Shown here in pieces: positions 7,286 through 16,283 of a stretch of 40,417 bases of DNA. The stretch covers positions 1 through 40,417 of the IMG/VR virus record IMGVR_UViG_3300044679_000032. The stretch is one strand, 5' to 3'. Origin of the DNA: a virus. A program made the translations under genes and the position numbers. Under the pieces are notes generated by a model that saw only the letters and a list, made by a program, of their open reading frames with translations, was not told the DNA's origin and ran no database searches. Every line of letters begins with the position of its first letter. Within the stretch, counting starts at the first letter, position 1.

Positions 7286-9414
7286 CAGTAGCCGATCACA
7301 TGAAAGAAGCAGGAGGCGGGCGACTGCACCGTATGACCGCTCGAATAGGCCACCGTCGGCGCCGTCAGGCTGGCCGTCATGATCATGCAGGTGTAGTTGT
7401 CATTCGACGAGCCGCCGGGGTTTCCAGCGCAATAGGTCGCGTTGCCGCCGTCGCAGCCGTTTGGGCTAAACACGGCCGTGATATTGGCAAGGCTCGTGAA
7501 GGCGTGCGGCCAGGTCATTGAGAAGCTGCCGCCGTCCTGGCCGCCGAAGGTGGGCGTCAGTCCCCACTCCTCATAGCTCCCGTCCGGATTTTGGCGATAG
7601 CAGTTTCCGCCGCTGCAGACCACGCCCACCGAGCCGCTGCCGCTGGTGCCCACCGTGATCCAGTTTGTTCCGTCAAAGAGCGCGACCAGCCCCGTCGTCG
7701 CGCCCACACCGTTCGCCATCACCGGAGGATTGATCAGATTCGCCGGCCACACCACGGTATAAATGCTCGACCCGAGCGGGATCCCCGGCGTCCCGGTGCT
7801 GGGCACGCCGATCTGAATATAAGAAGCGCTGGTCGTCGTGAACCAATAATTCTCGGCGCCGGTCCCGGTGCCGATGTAAAACTTATAGGCCGTCACACCC
7901 GCGCCCACGGGGCAGTTCCAGGTGATCGTGTTGGTCGATCCCGACCCGGTCGTCTCTGTGGCCTCAGCGCTCGGCAGCGACTCCGTCGTCCCGAAGAGAT
8001 AACTGCACTTCGCGTAATACGCCGTCGTGCCCGGCAGCGCGCCGCCCGTGGTCAGGGTAGAGAAGGTGGGGGCGGCGCTGGGTGCGGTTGTCGTCGACGA
8101 GCCTTGGGTCAGCACGATCGAGATCAGCTGCCCGGCCGTGCCGCCGGAGATCGAGCTCGCCGTGACGTTCCCCGAGAGCACCATTTCAAAGGAGCTGAAG
8201 CTCTGCGGAGAGTACGTAGGCGTGGCAGTAAACGGAATCACATCGAGGTTGCCGGTGAGCGGCGTCGTCGTCGTCGCAGACGAGTTGGCGATCGTGTTCC
8301 AGTTGGTCCCGTCAAACACCGCGGCAATGCCCGTGCAGGTGCTCGCGCCGGCCGACACCGGAGGCGCCCGCAGCACGTTGGTCGGCCACACAAACGAGTA
8401 GGTGCCCGTCGCGTTCTGGCACACGTCGATCGTCGCAATCTGCCCGATGGTGCCACCGGTGATGGTGCTCGATGTCACGCTGCCGGCGAGCACGATCGCA
8501 AAGTTCGAGTAGCTCGCAGCGGGAAAGATCGGAGTGGCGCTATAAGGGACAGTGTCGAAATTGCCGACAAGGATCTGCTGCGTCGTCGACACAGTCGTCC
8601 AGAAGCCGCCGTCATAGAAAGCGGTCGCGATCGTGCATGCATTGAGAATGGGATTGATGACGGGAGGGTTTAGATAATTCGCGGGCCACGCGAAAGTGAA
8701 GCCGGTCGTAATGCCGCCGATCGTCTGCCCGGTTCCGTTCTGGCAGATATCGAACGTGATCAGCTGGCCGTTGGTCCCCCCGGTGATGCTCGAGGAGGTG
8801 ACGTTGTTGGTCAGCGTCATCGAAAAATAGCAATACGACCCTGCCGGGAACACGGGCGTCGCACTGAAGCTCAGACCATCAAAAGCGCATGCGAGGCTGG
8901 TGAAGGACCCCGACGCCGGCGTCGTCTGCCCGATCGGCGTCGAGTCGATCGTGCTGTCGGTGATCGCGGCCCCGGCGATCGTGCCGCCGCTCACGGCCGC
9001 GCCGGTGATGGTGCCGCCCGTCCAGGTGCCGCCGCTGATGGTGACGTTATTGAAGACATTGCCGGGCACCTCGTCGACTGTCCACTGCAGCGCGCCGCTC
9101 GCGCAGTTTGTGCCGCCCGTCGACCAGATTGCAAATTTATAGGTGGAGGGCCCCAGCCAGATATTCGCCGAGCCGGTCGCATCAAGAATCACCGGATTCG
9201 AGTTCGGCGTGCTCCCCGTCGAATCCGTATAGGTCGCGAGCGGCGTCGACGTGCCGCCCGTGTAGGTGAAGACGCAGCCGCCAACCAGCGCCACGCCGTT
9301 TGCATCCGTGAAGGTTACATGAGGACTCTTCCACGGCGACACGGCGACCTGCGCCGAGGCCATCGACGCGCCGAGCAGCAACAGCAAGAGCAGGCTAACT
9401 TTGCGTGTATTCAT
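7285..9414 (-). CDS. Tail fibre with Sec leader, tandem modules and Gp53-like C-terminus
   Basis: 709 residues from the ATG at 9414 (GAGGGAGTCG upstream; a longer in-frame extension is antisense-like Arg/Trp-rich sequence). Residues 1-22 are a clear signal peptide (leucine run, then SMASA|Q). Residues 30-115 form a head-binding fibre domain (VTFTDANGVAL, TYTDSTGSTPNSNPVILD, QWTVDEV). A Gly/Thr repeat linker ends in STPIGQTTPASGSFTSL, a hallmark of phage fibres. Three related modules follow at about 180-285, 286-390 and 391-590, with ATPxF, GGTxGQ, WPxN and FDGTNW marks; the third is interrupted at about 441-550 by an FN3-like domain. The C-terminus (about 610-709, EEWGLTPTFGG onward) is Gp53-like. 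It is likely to bind the host surface. Confidence 0.75.
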   Translation of the reverse strand: MNTRKVSLLLLLLLGASMASAQVAVSPWKSPHVTFTDANGVALVGGCVFTYTGGTSTPLATYTDSTGSTPNSNPVILDATGSANIWLGPSTYKFAIWSTGGTNCASGALQWTVDEVPGNVFNNVTISGGTWTGGTITGAAVSGGTIAGAAITDSTIDSTPIGQTTPASGSFTSLACAFDGLSFSATPVFPAGSYCYFSMTLTNNVTSSSITGGTNGQLITFDICQNGTGQTIGGITTGFTFAWPANYLNPPVINPILNACTIATAFYDGGFWTTVSTTQQILVGNFDTVPYSATPIFPAASYSNFAIVLAGSVTSSTITGGTIGQIATIDVCQNATGTYSFVWPTNVLRAPPVSAGASTCTGIAAVFDGTNWNTIANSSATTTTPLTGNLDVIPFTATPTYSPQSFSSFEMVLSGNVTASSISGGTAGQLISIVLTQGSSTTTAPSAAPTFSTLTTGGALPGTTAYYAKCSYLFGTTESLPSAEATETTGSGSTNTITWNCPVGAGVTAYKFYIGTGTGAENYWFTTTSASYIQIGVPSTGTPGIPLGSSIYTVVWPANLINPPVMANGVGATTGLVALFDGTNWITVGTSGSGSVGVVCSGGNCYRQNPDGSYEEWGLTPTFGGQDGGSFSMTWPHAFTSLANITAVFSPNGCDGGNATYCAGNPGGSSNDNYTCMIMTASLTAPTVAYSSGHTVQSPASCFFHVIGY

Positions 9415-9742
9415 ACGATGCGACGACTCCCTCAAATTCCTGCTGCGTTGTGATCTGGTTCCCATCGATGGCAAAGTTCCATGCATTCCGTTCGCCCAGT
9501 GCCAGCGGCACCGGCCCATTCGCGCCTATCCCGATCAGCGACACGTTTCCAGACGGCGCATTGGCCAGCGTCCACTTCTTCCCCGCGCCCTGCACCTGCT
9601 CGCCCGACACGGATATCGGAATCGAGTTGATCGCCTGATGCCACTGCGCCAGCGCCTGCTGGCCGCCGGCCGACAACACGCCCGTCTTCGGGTCCGTGTA
9701 ACTCATTGCGGCAAACACCGGCTTCGCAACGATCGGGGCCAT
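9395..9742 (-). CDS. Small tail-associated protein (hypothetical)
   Basis: 115 residues with a strong start (GGAGGAACCTAA before ATG at 9742). Its sequence (residues about 14-40 YTDPKTGVLSAGGQQALAQW, then a beta-rich C-terminus ending VVASYEYTQS) is typical of a small structural protein but I do not recognise the family. It lies directly after the gp10-like hub gene and overlaps the fibre gene start by 20 bases, a position held in P22 by the tail needle gp26. No coiled coil of the needle type is visible, so equivalence is not claimed. It may be a fibre adaptor. Confidence 0.65.
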   Translation of the reverse strand: MAPIVAKPVFAAMSYTDPKTGVLSAGGQQALAQWHQAINSIPISVSGEQVQGAGKKWTLANAPSGNVSLIGIGANGPVPLALGERNAWNFAIDGNQITTQQEFEGVVASYEYTQS

Positions 9743-9789
9743 TTAGGTTCCTCCGGGGCCCCGGCGACAGGTCCACGTCGCTGGGGTGG

Positions 9790-11367
9790 TTAAGTCATCT
9801 TCCCGTACATCTTGCTCAGCCTCTCCGTCGGCACATCGAAGCCAGGCGTCGCCCGCAGGTCAGCCTCGATGATCTGCCAGGGCGCAGGATCGGTTACCAC
9901 CAGCTCAAAAACCCGGTCGCGCGCTCTGCCCATCCGCAGCCACCGCGCGCGCCTGGTGTATTCCCCGGCCTGCCCCGTGTCGACCCAGTGCTCATTTCCC
10001 CAGGTGCGGCCGCCGTCGTTCGACCAGTGCAGCATCGCCTGCGGCCCGCGCGGATTGCCCGCTCCGTCGAGCAGGGGCGGAATCGGCCCGTCGCCGACAT
10101 CCATCACCACTTCCAGCTCATGAAAGGTGATCCATTGCCGTTCGCTTGCGATGTGGGGCGCGCGTCGCGCGCGGCGCAGGGGCGCACCATTGTCGTCCAG
10201 GTATGCGATGTCCATCAGGTAGATGTTGCCGCTGCTCCAGTCGCCTACCAGGTGCATGTCGAACGCAAAGCAGTGACATGTCGACAAGTGCGCGCTGTAG
10301 CCGGTGAAGCCCTTCTGCGACCAGAAGCCGCGCTCATGCCACATCTGTGTCGCCGTGTCGTAGACCCAGGTCGCGCCATTGCCGTCGTTCGCGCTGGGGA
10401 AGCGGAGCACCCAGAAGGTGTGCCCCTGGTCGCGATAGCTATAGCCGATCGCGTCACTCGACTTCTGCGGATACCGCGCCCATGCGGCCTCGATCGCGTG
10501 ATTCGAGATGCGCAGGGGAGTGTAGCCGTTCGCCCGCCATGCGATCCCGCCACCGTTCTCATTGCCGCCGATCCAAAAAGGCGCATTGTCAAGCACGGCG
10601 AGCGAGTCCGGCGCGTTGATACCTTCCTCCATAAACCCCACGCCGCCGGCGCCGATCACATCAAAGGGCGTGTATTGATTGGCTCCCGAGTTGTAGTACA
10701 CCTGCCCATGCCCGTTCGCGCCCAGGATCCAAAGCTGGCGATAGGCCACCTCGATCCCGGCGATGTTCTCAGGGAACACCTCGACCTGCTGGACAGAGAG
10801 CGGATTCCATACCGTCCCATCCTCAAGCGACGACACCTGAAACTTGTTGGTGTTCGCCAAAATCACCACAAAGTATCCGTCGCAGAACCGCACCTTCGCA
10901 GCGAAGCCTTGCAGGCCGCCCATCGTCCCGCTGAGTGTGTTGGGCGCGAGGCCGATATTCCCGGTGGGCTGCGTCGCGCTCAGGTTGTAGATATAGATTT
11001 CCCCGGCCGAGCAGATGCACAGCTGATTGCCGCCGCTCCCGTTGGTGGCCATCGAGACAAGCTTGAAATCGTTTCCGACCGGTCCGATCGCCGTCGCTAC
11101 GCCCGCAGCCGATACCTGGTACAGGATGCCGCCACCCACCCAGAACGAGGTGCCTCCGCCGGGTCCCGACGTCACCGGCAGGCAGCCGCGAACCGGCCCC
11201 GTGGGCAGCGTCACCAGGAGCTTCAGCCCAGGCGTGCGATAGAGCGCCATCTGACTCTGACCCTGGCCGCTCTCGATCATCTCCGGATACCAGTTCATCG
11301 TGCGCTGGCTATCGGCGATGATCGACTGCGACGTGTACGTCGGGCCCACAAACCCGAAGCGCGCCAT
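9790..11367 (-). CDS. Packaged-DNA stabilisation / tail hub protein, P22 gp10-like
   Basis: 525 residues (P22 gp10 has 472). The N-terminal SIIADSQRTMNWYPEM, followed by YRTPGLKLL, matches the opening common in this family, which covers the portal exit. Several beta repeats follow, and the C-terminal third (TFHELEVVMDVGDG, LHWSNDGGRTWGNEH, TRRARWLRMGRARDRVFEL) is the most family-typical part, reminiscent of the P22 gp10 region ending in its arginine-rich strand. The gene lies immediately after the gp4-like gene (one base between stop and start), the P22 order. The protein should form the hexameric hub that plugs the head and anchors the spike. Confidence 0.85.
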   Translation of the reverse strand: MARFGFVGPTYTSQSIIADSQRTMNWYPEMIESGQGQSQMALYRTPGLKLLVTLPTGPVRGCLPVTSGPGGGTSFWVGGGILYQVSAAGVATAIGPVGNDFKLVSMATNGSGGNQLCICSAGEIYIYNLSATQPTGNIGLAPNTLSGTMGGLQGFAAKVRFCDGYFVVILANTNKFQVSSLEDGTVWNPLSVQQVEVFPENIAGIEVAYRQLWILGANGHGQVYYNSGANQYTPFDVIGAGGVGFMEEGINAPDSLAVLDNAPFWIGGNENGGGIAWRANGYTPLRISNHAIEAAWARYPQKSSDAIGYSYRDQGHTFWVLRFPSANDGNGATWVYDTATQMWHERGFWSQKGFTGYSAHLSTCHCFAFDMHLVGDWSSGNIYLMDIAYLDDNGAPLRRARRAPHIASERQWITFHELEVVMDVGDGPIPPLLDGAGNPRGPQAMLHWSNDGGRTWGNEHWVDTGQAGEYTRRARWLRMGRARDRVFELVVTDPAPWQIIEADLRATPGFDVPTERLSKMYGKMT

Positions 11368-11368
11368 C

Positions 11369-12145
11369 TTACTCCCGCATCCCGGTCAGGAAATTGAAGT
11401 CAGGGCGCCCACTGCCGGCGGTACCCGGCATACTGGTGTTGGTCTCAATCCGCGGCGCCGGGTCGTTGTTTTCGAAGATCACCTTGATGGCCGTGGCCTG
11501 CCGCTGCACCAGCACCGGCGACGGCTGCTTCTCAAACGATGGGCAGAGCGCGAGGGCCAGCGTGGTCACCAGCGCTTCCCAGTAGCCCTGCACCAGGCCG
11601 AGGCCTGTCTGCAAAGTCAAGGCCTGCGCCAGCGAGCTCCACTGCTCAAGCCGGACCACCCCGTTGGTATTGCAGATCGGAAAGAAGTTCAGGTTGCCGT
11701 TGGGCGATGCCGGCTCATAGTAGAGGTCGGTGATGATACTCGAGCTCAGAGACTTCAGCGGGTTCGCCGCCCACCAGTCCTTATCGCGCATCTGGATTGG
11801 CAGATCGACCGGATTCGTCGCGCCAGGGTTCAGCACAAAGCTGGCCGAGGAGATCCGGACGGGCCGATAGTTCGCCGCGGGGCCGGTGTCAAACGTCCCC
11901 GTGGGTCCAATCGTATGCGGAGCGAGGTTTGCGACCAGATTGTAAGCGGTAAACGCAACCGAATAGATCAGCCCGCGCTTCGCATTCCACTGGTCGATGA
12001 TCCGCTGCAGCACCTCGAGCGCCCACAAGGCGTCCGCGGCCGCGATGGCCTCCCCGGGCGAGAAGGCGCCGATCTCATAGCCCGCCGACTGGATGAGATC
12101 GGCAGCCTTCGCCGTAACGCTCGAGCCTGAGAAGACGACGGCCAT
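11369..12145 (-). CDS. Head-tail adaptor, P22 gp4-like
   Basis: 258 residues (P22 gp4 has 166; the extra length is C-terminal). The helical N-terminus (TAKAADLIQSAGYEIGAFSPGEAIAAADALWALEVLQRIIDQW) has the two-helix layout of the gp4 family, which docks on the portal ring. The second half has a beta-rich insert containing RPVRISSASFV and a helical end (EALVTTLALALCPSF). The gene is packed between a 185-residue gene and gp10 with no space on either side. P22 gp4 also has a cell-wall hydrolase activity; no such motif is evident here. Confidence 0.8.
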   Translation of the reverse strand: MAVVFSGSSVTAKAADLIQSAGYEIGAFSPGEAIAAADALWALEVLQRIIDQWNAKRGLIYSVAFTAYNLVANLAPHTIGPTGTFDTGPAANYRPVRISSASFVLNPGATNPVDLPIQMRDKDWWAANPLKSLSSSIITDLYYEPASPNGNLNFFPICNTNGVVRLEQWSSLAQALTLQTGLGLVQGYWEALVTTLALALCPSFEKQPSPVLVQRQATAIKVIFENNDPAPRIETNTSMPGTAGSGRPDFNFLTGMRE

Positions 12146-12703
12146 TTACTTAGCCGGGCCTTCAGCTGCGATGAACTCGGCCAGCTGCTTTACAAAGCCC
12201 TTCCGGTCCCTCGCCGACATTTTACTCACATACTCCGCAGCATCCTCAGGCCGCTCCGACTTATAGCCCCTGGAGACGAGGAATCTCTGCGCTGCCGCCG
12301 GGTCAAAGTCTGTGTCCGCCTCAGGCACCGGCTTGCCACTCTTCCTGGCTACGTCGTCGGCGATCACCTCGGCGTACAGATCGTCCATCGGGTCAGGCGG
12401 AGCCTGCTGCAGAAACGGCTCATTCCGCCATCCCTCGGCGAGCTTCTGCTTGTGTTCCTCTTCGTTTTTGACCACATGCACACGGTGCTCGGCCGACTTC
12501 ACCTCGCGGTGCACGACCTCGTGATTCACGTTGCGGTGCTCTTCGACATAGAAGGGCGAGATTGGATGCTTATAGATGGCGCGCGGGTATTCAGCGATCG
12601 GGATCTGCTTCACCGGAAGTCCCTGCGGGGTCCCTTGCGGCTTGCTCATGTCGAGCGTTTCCTGCGTGGCAAATTTTGCCTCGTCGATTGCGGTGGGTGC
12701 CAT
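12146..12703 (-). CDS. Hypothetical protein in the head-tail cluster
   Basis: 185 residues, highly charged. The ATG at 12703 has AAGAGGAGCACC upstream. The middle (about 50-95) is rich in His, Glu and Lys (HRNVNHEVVHREVKSAEHRVHVVKN is the core), the C-terminus (about 130-175) is helical with a repeated SxRDRKGFVKQL-like end. I do not recognise a family. It sits directly before the gp4-like gene (its stop abuts the next start) and after the secreted head-cluster protein, so it is likely to act in head completion or assembly. Confidence 0.6.
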   Translation of the reverse strand: MAPTAIDEAKFATQETLDMSKPQGTPQGLPVKQIPIAEYPRAIYKHPISPFYVEEHRNVNHEVVHREVKSAEHRVHVVKNEEEHKQKLAEGWRNEPFLQQAPPDPMDDLYAEVIADDVARKSGKPVPEADTDFDPAAAQRFLVSRGYKSERPEDAAEYVSKMSARDRKGFVKQLAEFIAAEGPAK

Positions 12704-12782
12704 GATCGGTGCTCCTCTTAAAGCGCCAGGGCAGCTGGTGGCCGCCCCGGCCGGTTGTTGGTGCGGTTACCTCAGGCGGCCT

Positions 12783-13808
12783 CTAGTAGATGTACCCGTA
12801 AGCGCCGGAGACGCTGTGAAACGCGGTGGGCGCGGTGAAGTTCGGCAACGTGCCAAACGTCCCCGCCGATGCGGACTTGAACGTCAGGATGTTGTCGTTT
12901 GTGCCTGTCGTCACCGTGTCGATCGTTGCATGCGTTCCATTGCTCATCAGGCAGGCAAAGTACTGCGCCGGCCCCACTGCGTAATAGGGCGCGGTGAAAG
13001 CCTCGGCCTGCCACGCGTAAGGGCTGCCGACAACAGCGCCCGCCACGGCACTGTTAGCGAGCAGGTTGCCGCCGGAGTCATAGAGCGCCACGATCCAGTT
13101 ATCCGTGGTCCCCGTGGTTGCGATGTGAGGAGCATATCCGGTGATCAGCCGGCTATAAGGCAGCCGCACCTCCGTGCAATAGAGCTCCGCCGCCACCGAG
13201 GTGGAGTTCGTGCCGAGCAGCCCCGTATTTGCCACGGTGCCGATCGTCGGCGACTCCATTCGGTAGAACGTTGCTCTGCTCGTCTGCGCCGAGTCCCCGT
13301 TCACCCATTGACCGCCCAGGCAATCCGAAATCGCGCCCGAAACGAAATCAATGTGCGGCAGGTAGACCTCGTTGGTCCGCGTGCACGAACCCTTTGGAAC
13401 TGACGCCTGCCGCGGATTGCCGCCGCCGGCATAAGCCGCCGGCACAATGAAGACCAACGCGCCGCTTGCGTGCGAGCTGGCCGCGGTCGGCCCAATGCCT
13501 CGGATCACAGTGATGTTTGTGCTGCTCACCCCGACGACCTGCATCAGCTCGCCGTCCACAAACAGATAAGTGGCGGCGTTCGACGTCGCGAGGCCGGCAA
13601 TGTTGCCGGTGTTGGGGGTGGGAGCCGTGATGCCGGTGGCCGATGCCACCGCGATCACGCTCAGGTTGCCCGTCGTCAGCGCCGAGGACGCCGTATTGCC
13701 TACGGCCGAGGACAGGGTTGTCGTGGTCAACAGGGTCTGCGCGGGCAGTGCCGTGGCAATGGCTGCGCAAACCAGGAGAAACAGCGAGAACGTCTTCAGT
13801 GTTTTCAT
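12783..13808 (-). CDS. Sec-leader protein of the head cluster, possible decoration or head-fibre protein
   Basis: 341 residues from the ATG at 13808 (AAAAGGAACC upstream). Residues 1-23 are a signal peptide (MKTLKTFSLFLLVCAAIATALPA|Q). Residues about 24-115 follow a pattern seen in decoration-like domains next to phage coat genes: TTTLSSAVGN, ATGITAP, LFVDGELMQVVGVSSTNITVIRGI and SSHASGALVFI. The remainder is a beta-rich Gly/Thr/Ser domain with paired Cys. It lies directly downstream of the coat gene, the usual place of decoration genes. A secretion leader on such a protein is odd, because heads assemble in the cytoplasm; it may instead be uncleaved, or the protein may act outside the cell. 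Function is inferred. Confidence 0.65.
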   Translation of the reverse strand: MKTLKTFSLFLLVCAAIATALPAQTLLTTTTLSSAVGNTASSALTTGNLSVIAVASATGITAPTPNTGNIAGLATSNAATYLFVDGELMQVVGVSSTNITVIRGIGPTAASSHASGALVFIVPAAYAGGGNPRQASVPKGSCTRTNEVYLPHIDFVSGAISDCLGGQWVNGDSAQTSRATFYRMESPTIGTVANTGLLGTNSTSVAAELYCTEVRLPYSRLITGYAPHIATTGTTDNWIVALYDSGGNLLANSAVAGAVVGSPYAWQAEAFTAPYYAVGPAQYFACLMSNGTHATIDTVTTGTNDNILTFKSASAGTFGTLPNFTAPTAFHSVSGAYGYIY

Positions 13809-13893
13809 GGTTCCTTTTCTCTCCGGTTACCGGCGATCTAATGAGGCGCGTCCGCTCATCGCGCTGAGGCGCCCCGTCAGATGTGCGGTTGGT

Positions 13894-15135
13894 TTACGCT
13901 CCCGCCACGGCCACTGCGCCGTTATCGGGATAGAGATTCCCGAACCCGTAGCAGATATCGAAGCGGTTAGTCATCTTCCGGTTGAACTGATCCCAGGCTC
14001 GGACAAACGCGATCGATGCACCCGTCTCCGGGTCCTCCGCGCGCTCCGCCCGCTCGACCGCCTCAGGGTTCTCAAACTTGCCAAACGCCTTCGCGAAGGC
14101 ATACTTCGAGAGACCCAGGGAAATCGTGCCGGTGAGGCCCGACGGTGTGGTTGTGCCAGGGAAGAACGTCAGGGCCGCGGCGTTGGCCGGCAGCGCGTCG
14201 ACGTTCTGATACTGCGACCCGGGCCCAAAGATCGCCGGCGAGATTGGAATCACATCGTTGCCGCCCGTGAGCACCCAGGGAGCGCCGCCGGCATAGACGA
14301 AGTTCTTTAATCCCAGCGGCGACTTCACGCGCGTGCGCGGGTTAACCGCATTCACCGCGGCGACCGAGAACTTGTCGCCAGGCTGAATCGTATCGGCGGC
14401 CGTGCCGATCACAGTCAGCGAAGCGCCAGACTGGCCGGCCCCGACGACAGTGACGCCGTGCGTTGGCGCAGTGCCGCAGGTATGCGCCACCAGCGAGTTC
14501 GACCGGTACCACTCCCATCCGCCGGCCGTTCCCAGCACGCCTTTTCTGAACATGCGGCTGATCTCAGGCGCCGGGTTGAACTGTGTCACGTTGTTCTTCA
14601 CGTAGCTGCGGTTCAGGCTCGAGCTCAGGCACAAGTGCTTGGCTCCCTCCTGAGGACAGCTGAGCGCAAACAACACCTGCTCGGCAGCCAGTGCGAAGTC
14701 GATGGTCGTCGAGTCCGTACCCAGCGTGCCTACTACGTTATTGGTCCAGTTCGCGGCCCAGTTGGCCGCATCCGAGTCAACCTGCTGCGCCAGTTGCTGG
14801 CCGGCAGGGTAAAGATACGATTCCTCGAGTTCCTTCTCGGTGCGCTCCATCTTCACGAGCTTCTCGTAGGAATCCCATCCGAAGTGAATGCCCCGGATCT
14901 GGTCGAGGTTGACCGTGGTCACCAGGCGCGAGATACCCTGCTCCTGATAGGCCAGGCCGGTCGTCACCAGCCAGCTCTGCGGCATCTTGATCTGGACCGA
15001 GGATCCCACTGGAAAACTCTTGCCGAACTCCGACTCCCAATCGCTGTTGAACATCGACGCGATCTCGTAGGAATTCTTCAAGAACCAGAGGATCTTCATC
15101 GAGACCCAATTGGTTGTTGCGAAATTGTTAGGCAC
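13894..15135 (-). CDS. Major capsid (coat) protein, P22 gp5-like
   Basis: 413 residues (P22 gp5 has 430). GTG start at 15135 with GGGAGAAG upstream. The N-terminal arm (MPNNFATTNWVSMKILWFLKN) and an HK97-type body with SSVQIKMPQ, DLDQIRG-like LDQIRGIHF and a long spine helix (EKELEESYLYPAGQQL) are consistent. The insertion domain is present at about 240-310 (GDKFSVAAVNAVNPRTR corresponds to the P22 GDKISFAGV segment). The C-terminus (FDICYGFGNLYPDNGAVAV) matches the P22 ending in ALWYGVNATRPE and the like. The gene lies after the scaffold gene, as in P22, and must be the most highly expressed late gene. Confidence 0.85.
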   Translation of the reverse strand: MPNNFATTNWVSMKILWFLKNSYEIASMFNSDWESEFGKSFPVGSSVQIKMPQSWLVTTGLAYQEQGISRLVTTVNLDQIRGIHFGWDSYEKLVKMERTEKELEESYLYPAGQQLAQQVDSDAANWAANWTNNVVGTLGTDSTTIDFALAAEQVLFALSCPQEGAKHLCLSSSLNRSYVKNNVTQFNPAPEISRMFRKGVLGTAGGWEWYRSNSLVAHTCGTAPTHGVTVVGAGQSGASLTVIGTAADTIQPGDKFSVAAVNAVNPRTRVKSPLGLKNFVYAGGAPWVLTGGNDVIPISPAIFGPGSQYQNVDALPANAAALTFFPGTTTPSGLTGTISLGLSKYAFAKAFGKFENPEAVERAERAEDPETGASIAFVRAWDQFNRKMTNRFDICYGFGNLYPDNGAVAVAGA

Positions 15136-15154
15136 CTAAGCTTCTCCCGTAGCC

Positions 15155-16198
15155 CTATCTGCGCGAGGCTACAGCGCGCCGGGTTTGCTCCGCGTCAAAA
15201 GCACGGAAGTCGCCCGCTTTGGAGGCCGACACCAGGGCATCTTCCCCAGGTGCTCCACGCCCACCGACCTCGGTGGGTGGCTTCGGCGCTCGCGGTTGCT
15301 TGGCTGCAGGAGTGCTCTCACCTTCGCCCTCGCCTTCCTTCTTTCCGGCGCCACCGGCGCCGCCCTTCCCCTTGGCCAGCTCTTTGGTGACCTCCTGCTC
15401 GACGAGCAGGGCCACGCGCAAAGCCTTTCCGGGGTTGGTGCGGCAGGCGTCCAGAAAATCGGCCTTGGTGGCCTCTGTGCCGCCCAGCGTGTAAAGAAGG
15501 TCCGCTAATACAGGTGAGTCGTTAATCACCGCAAATACCGCAGGCGGAATATCAGGCTTCAGCATCTCCGTGATAAGCGGCTTCGTTACAGTGTCAAAAT
15601 CCGCGTAACGTCCCCGCGCTTCCTCGAGCTGCCTGCCCAGCGTTTGGCGCTGCTGAGCCACCTGCTGCTCGCGCTTCAGTCCCTCGATCCGTTGCTCCGC
15701 TTTCCAGTCCGACAGGTCCTCGATAAACTCCTCATACGTCGCGTATTTGGCTTTGCCATCGGCTGTCTTGTCGGCTTGTGCGGGCTTCGGGCGCGTTACC
15801 GGCGCCGGCGCTGGTTTCGCCTCGGGTTTCGCGGTCGACGAGTCCGCGGCTTTCGTCTCTTTCGGTTTCCGAGCCTCTTCCAGATCCGTTTCGAGCTTCT
15901 TATTCTTCGCGATCAGTTCCTTGATGCGATCTTCCGCGCCAGGTTTGCGATGTGTCTCCTGCTTACTCTTGGCCGCCGAGTCGGCCGCGTCATCGGACTT
16001 CGTCTCTTTCGACGTGTCAGCGGCTGCCGCGTCCGCTTTGTCCGGCCTGGCCGCCATGGCGGCCCTGGGAGATTCAGGTTTCTTTTGAACGACCGGGTTC
16101 CCATCCTCATCCCAGCCGTCAAACTGCGTGAACTTGGGCGCTGCCGTTTCCGTTGCTGCCGCGGCGGACGATTCCGCTACTGCCGTCTCTTCTGCCAT
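15155..16198 (-). CDS. Scaffolding protein
   Basis: 347 residues, very hydrophilic and Ala/Lys/Glu-rich. Residues 1-85 are acidic and low complexity; a coiled coil covers about 88-112 (AEDRIKELIAKNKKLETDL), a second helix about 155-205 (YEEFIEDLSDWKAEQRIEG onward). The region 220-280 (PVLADLLYTLGG, NPGKALRVALLVEQ) and the basic, Gly/Lys-rich tail are common in scaffolds of P22-like phages, where the C-terminus binds coat. It lies between portal and coat as P22 gene 8 does. The ATG at 16198 has GAAGGACAACACC in front. Confidence 0.75.
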   Translation of the reverse strand: MAEETAVAESSAAAATETAAPKFTQFDGWDEDGNPVVQKKPESPRAAMAARPDKADAAAADTSKETKSDDAADSAAKSKQETHRKPGAEDRIKELIAKNKKLETDLEEARKPKETKAADSSTAKPEAKPAPAPVTRPKPAQADKTADGKAKYATYEEFIEDLSDWKAEQRIEGLKREQQVAQQRQTLGRQLEEARGRYADFDTVTKPLITEMLKPDIPPAVFAVINDSPVLADLLYTLGGTEATKADFLDACRTNPGKALRVALLVEQEVTKELAKGKGGAGGAGKKEGEGEGESTPAAKQPRAPKPPTEVGGRGAPGEDALVSASKAGDFRAFDAEQTRRAVASRR

Positions 16199-16283
16199 GG
16201 TGTTGTCCTTCAGCTCTTGACGCCGAGCAGGCGAGGGTTGCCCTTACGCCGGGCCGGCGAAAATGAATCTAAAATCTGCGTTG

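Noticed and set aside
9706-11397. 563-residue plus-strand frame
   Set aside because: Antisense of the gp10-like gene; composition is typical of a GC-rich shadow.
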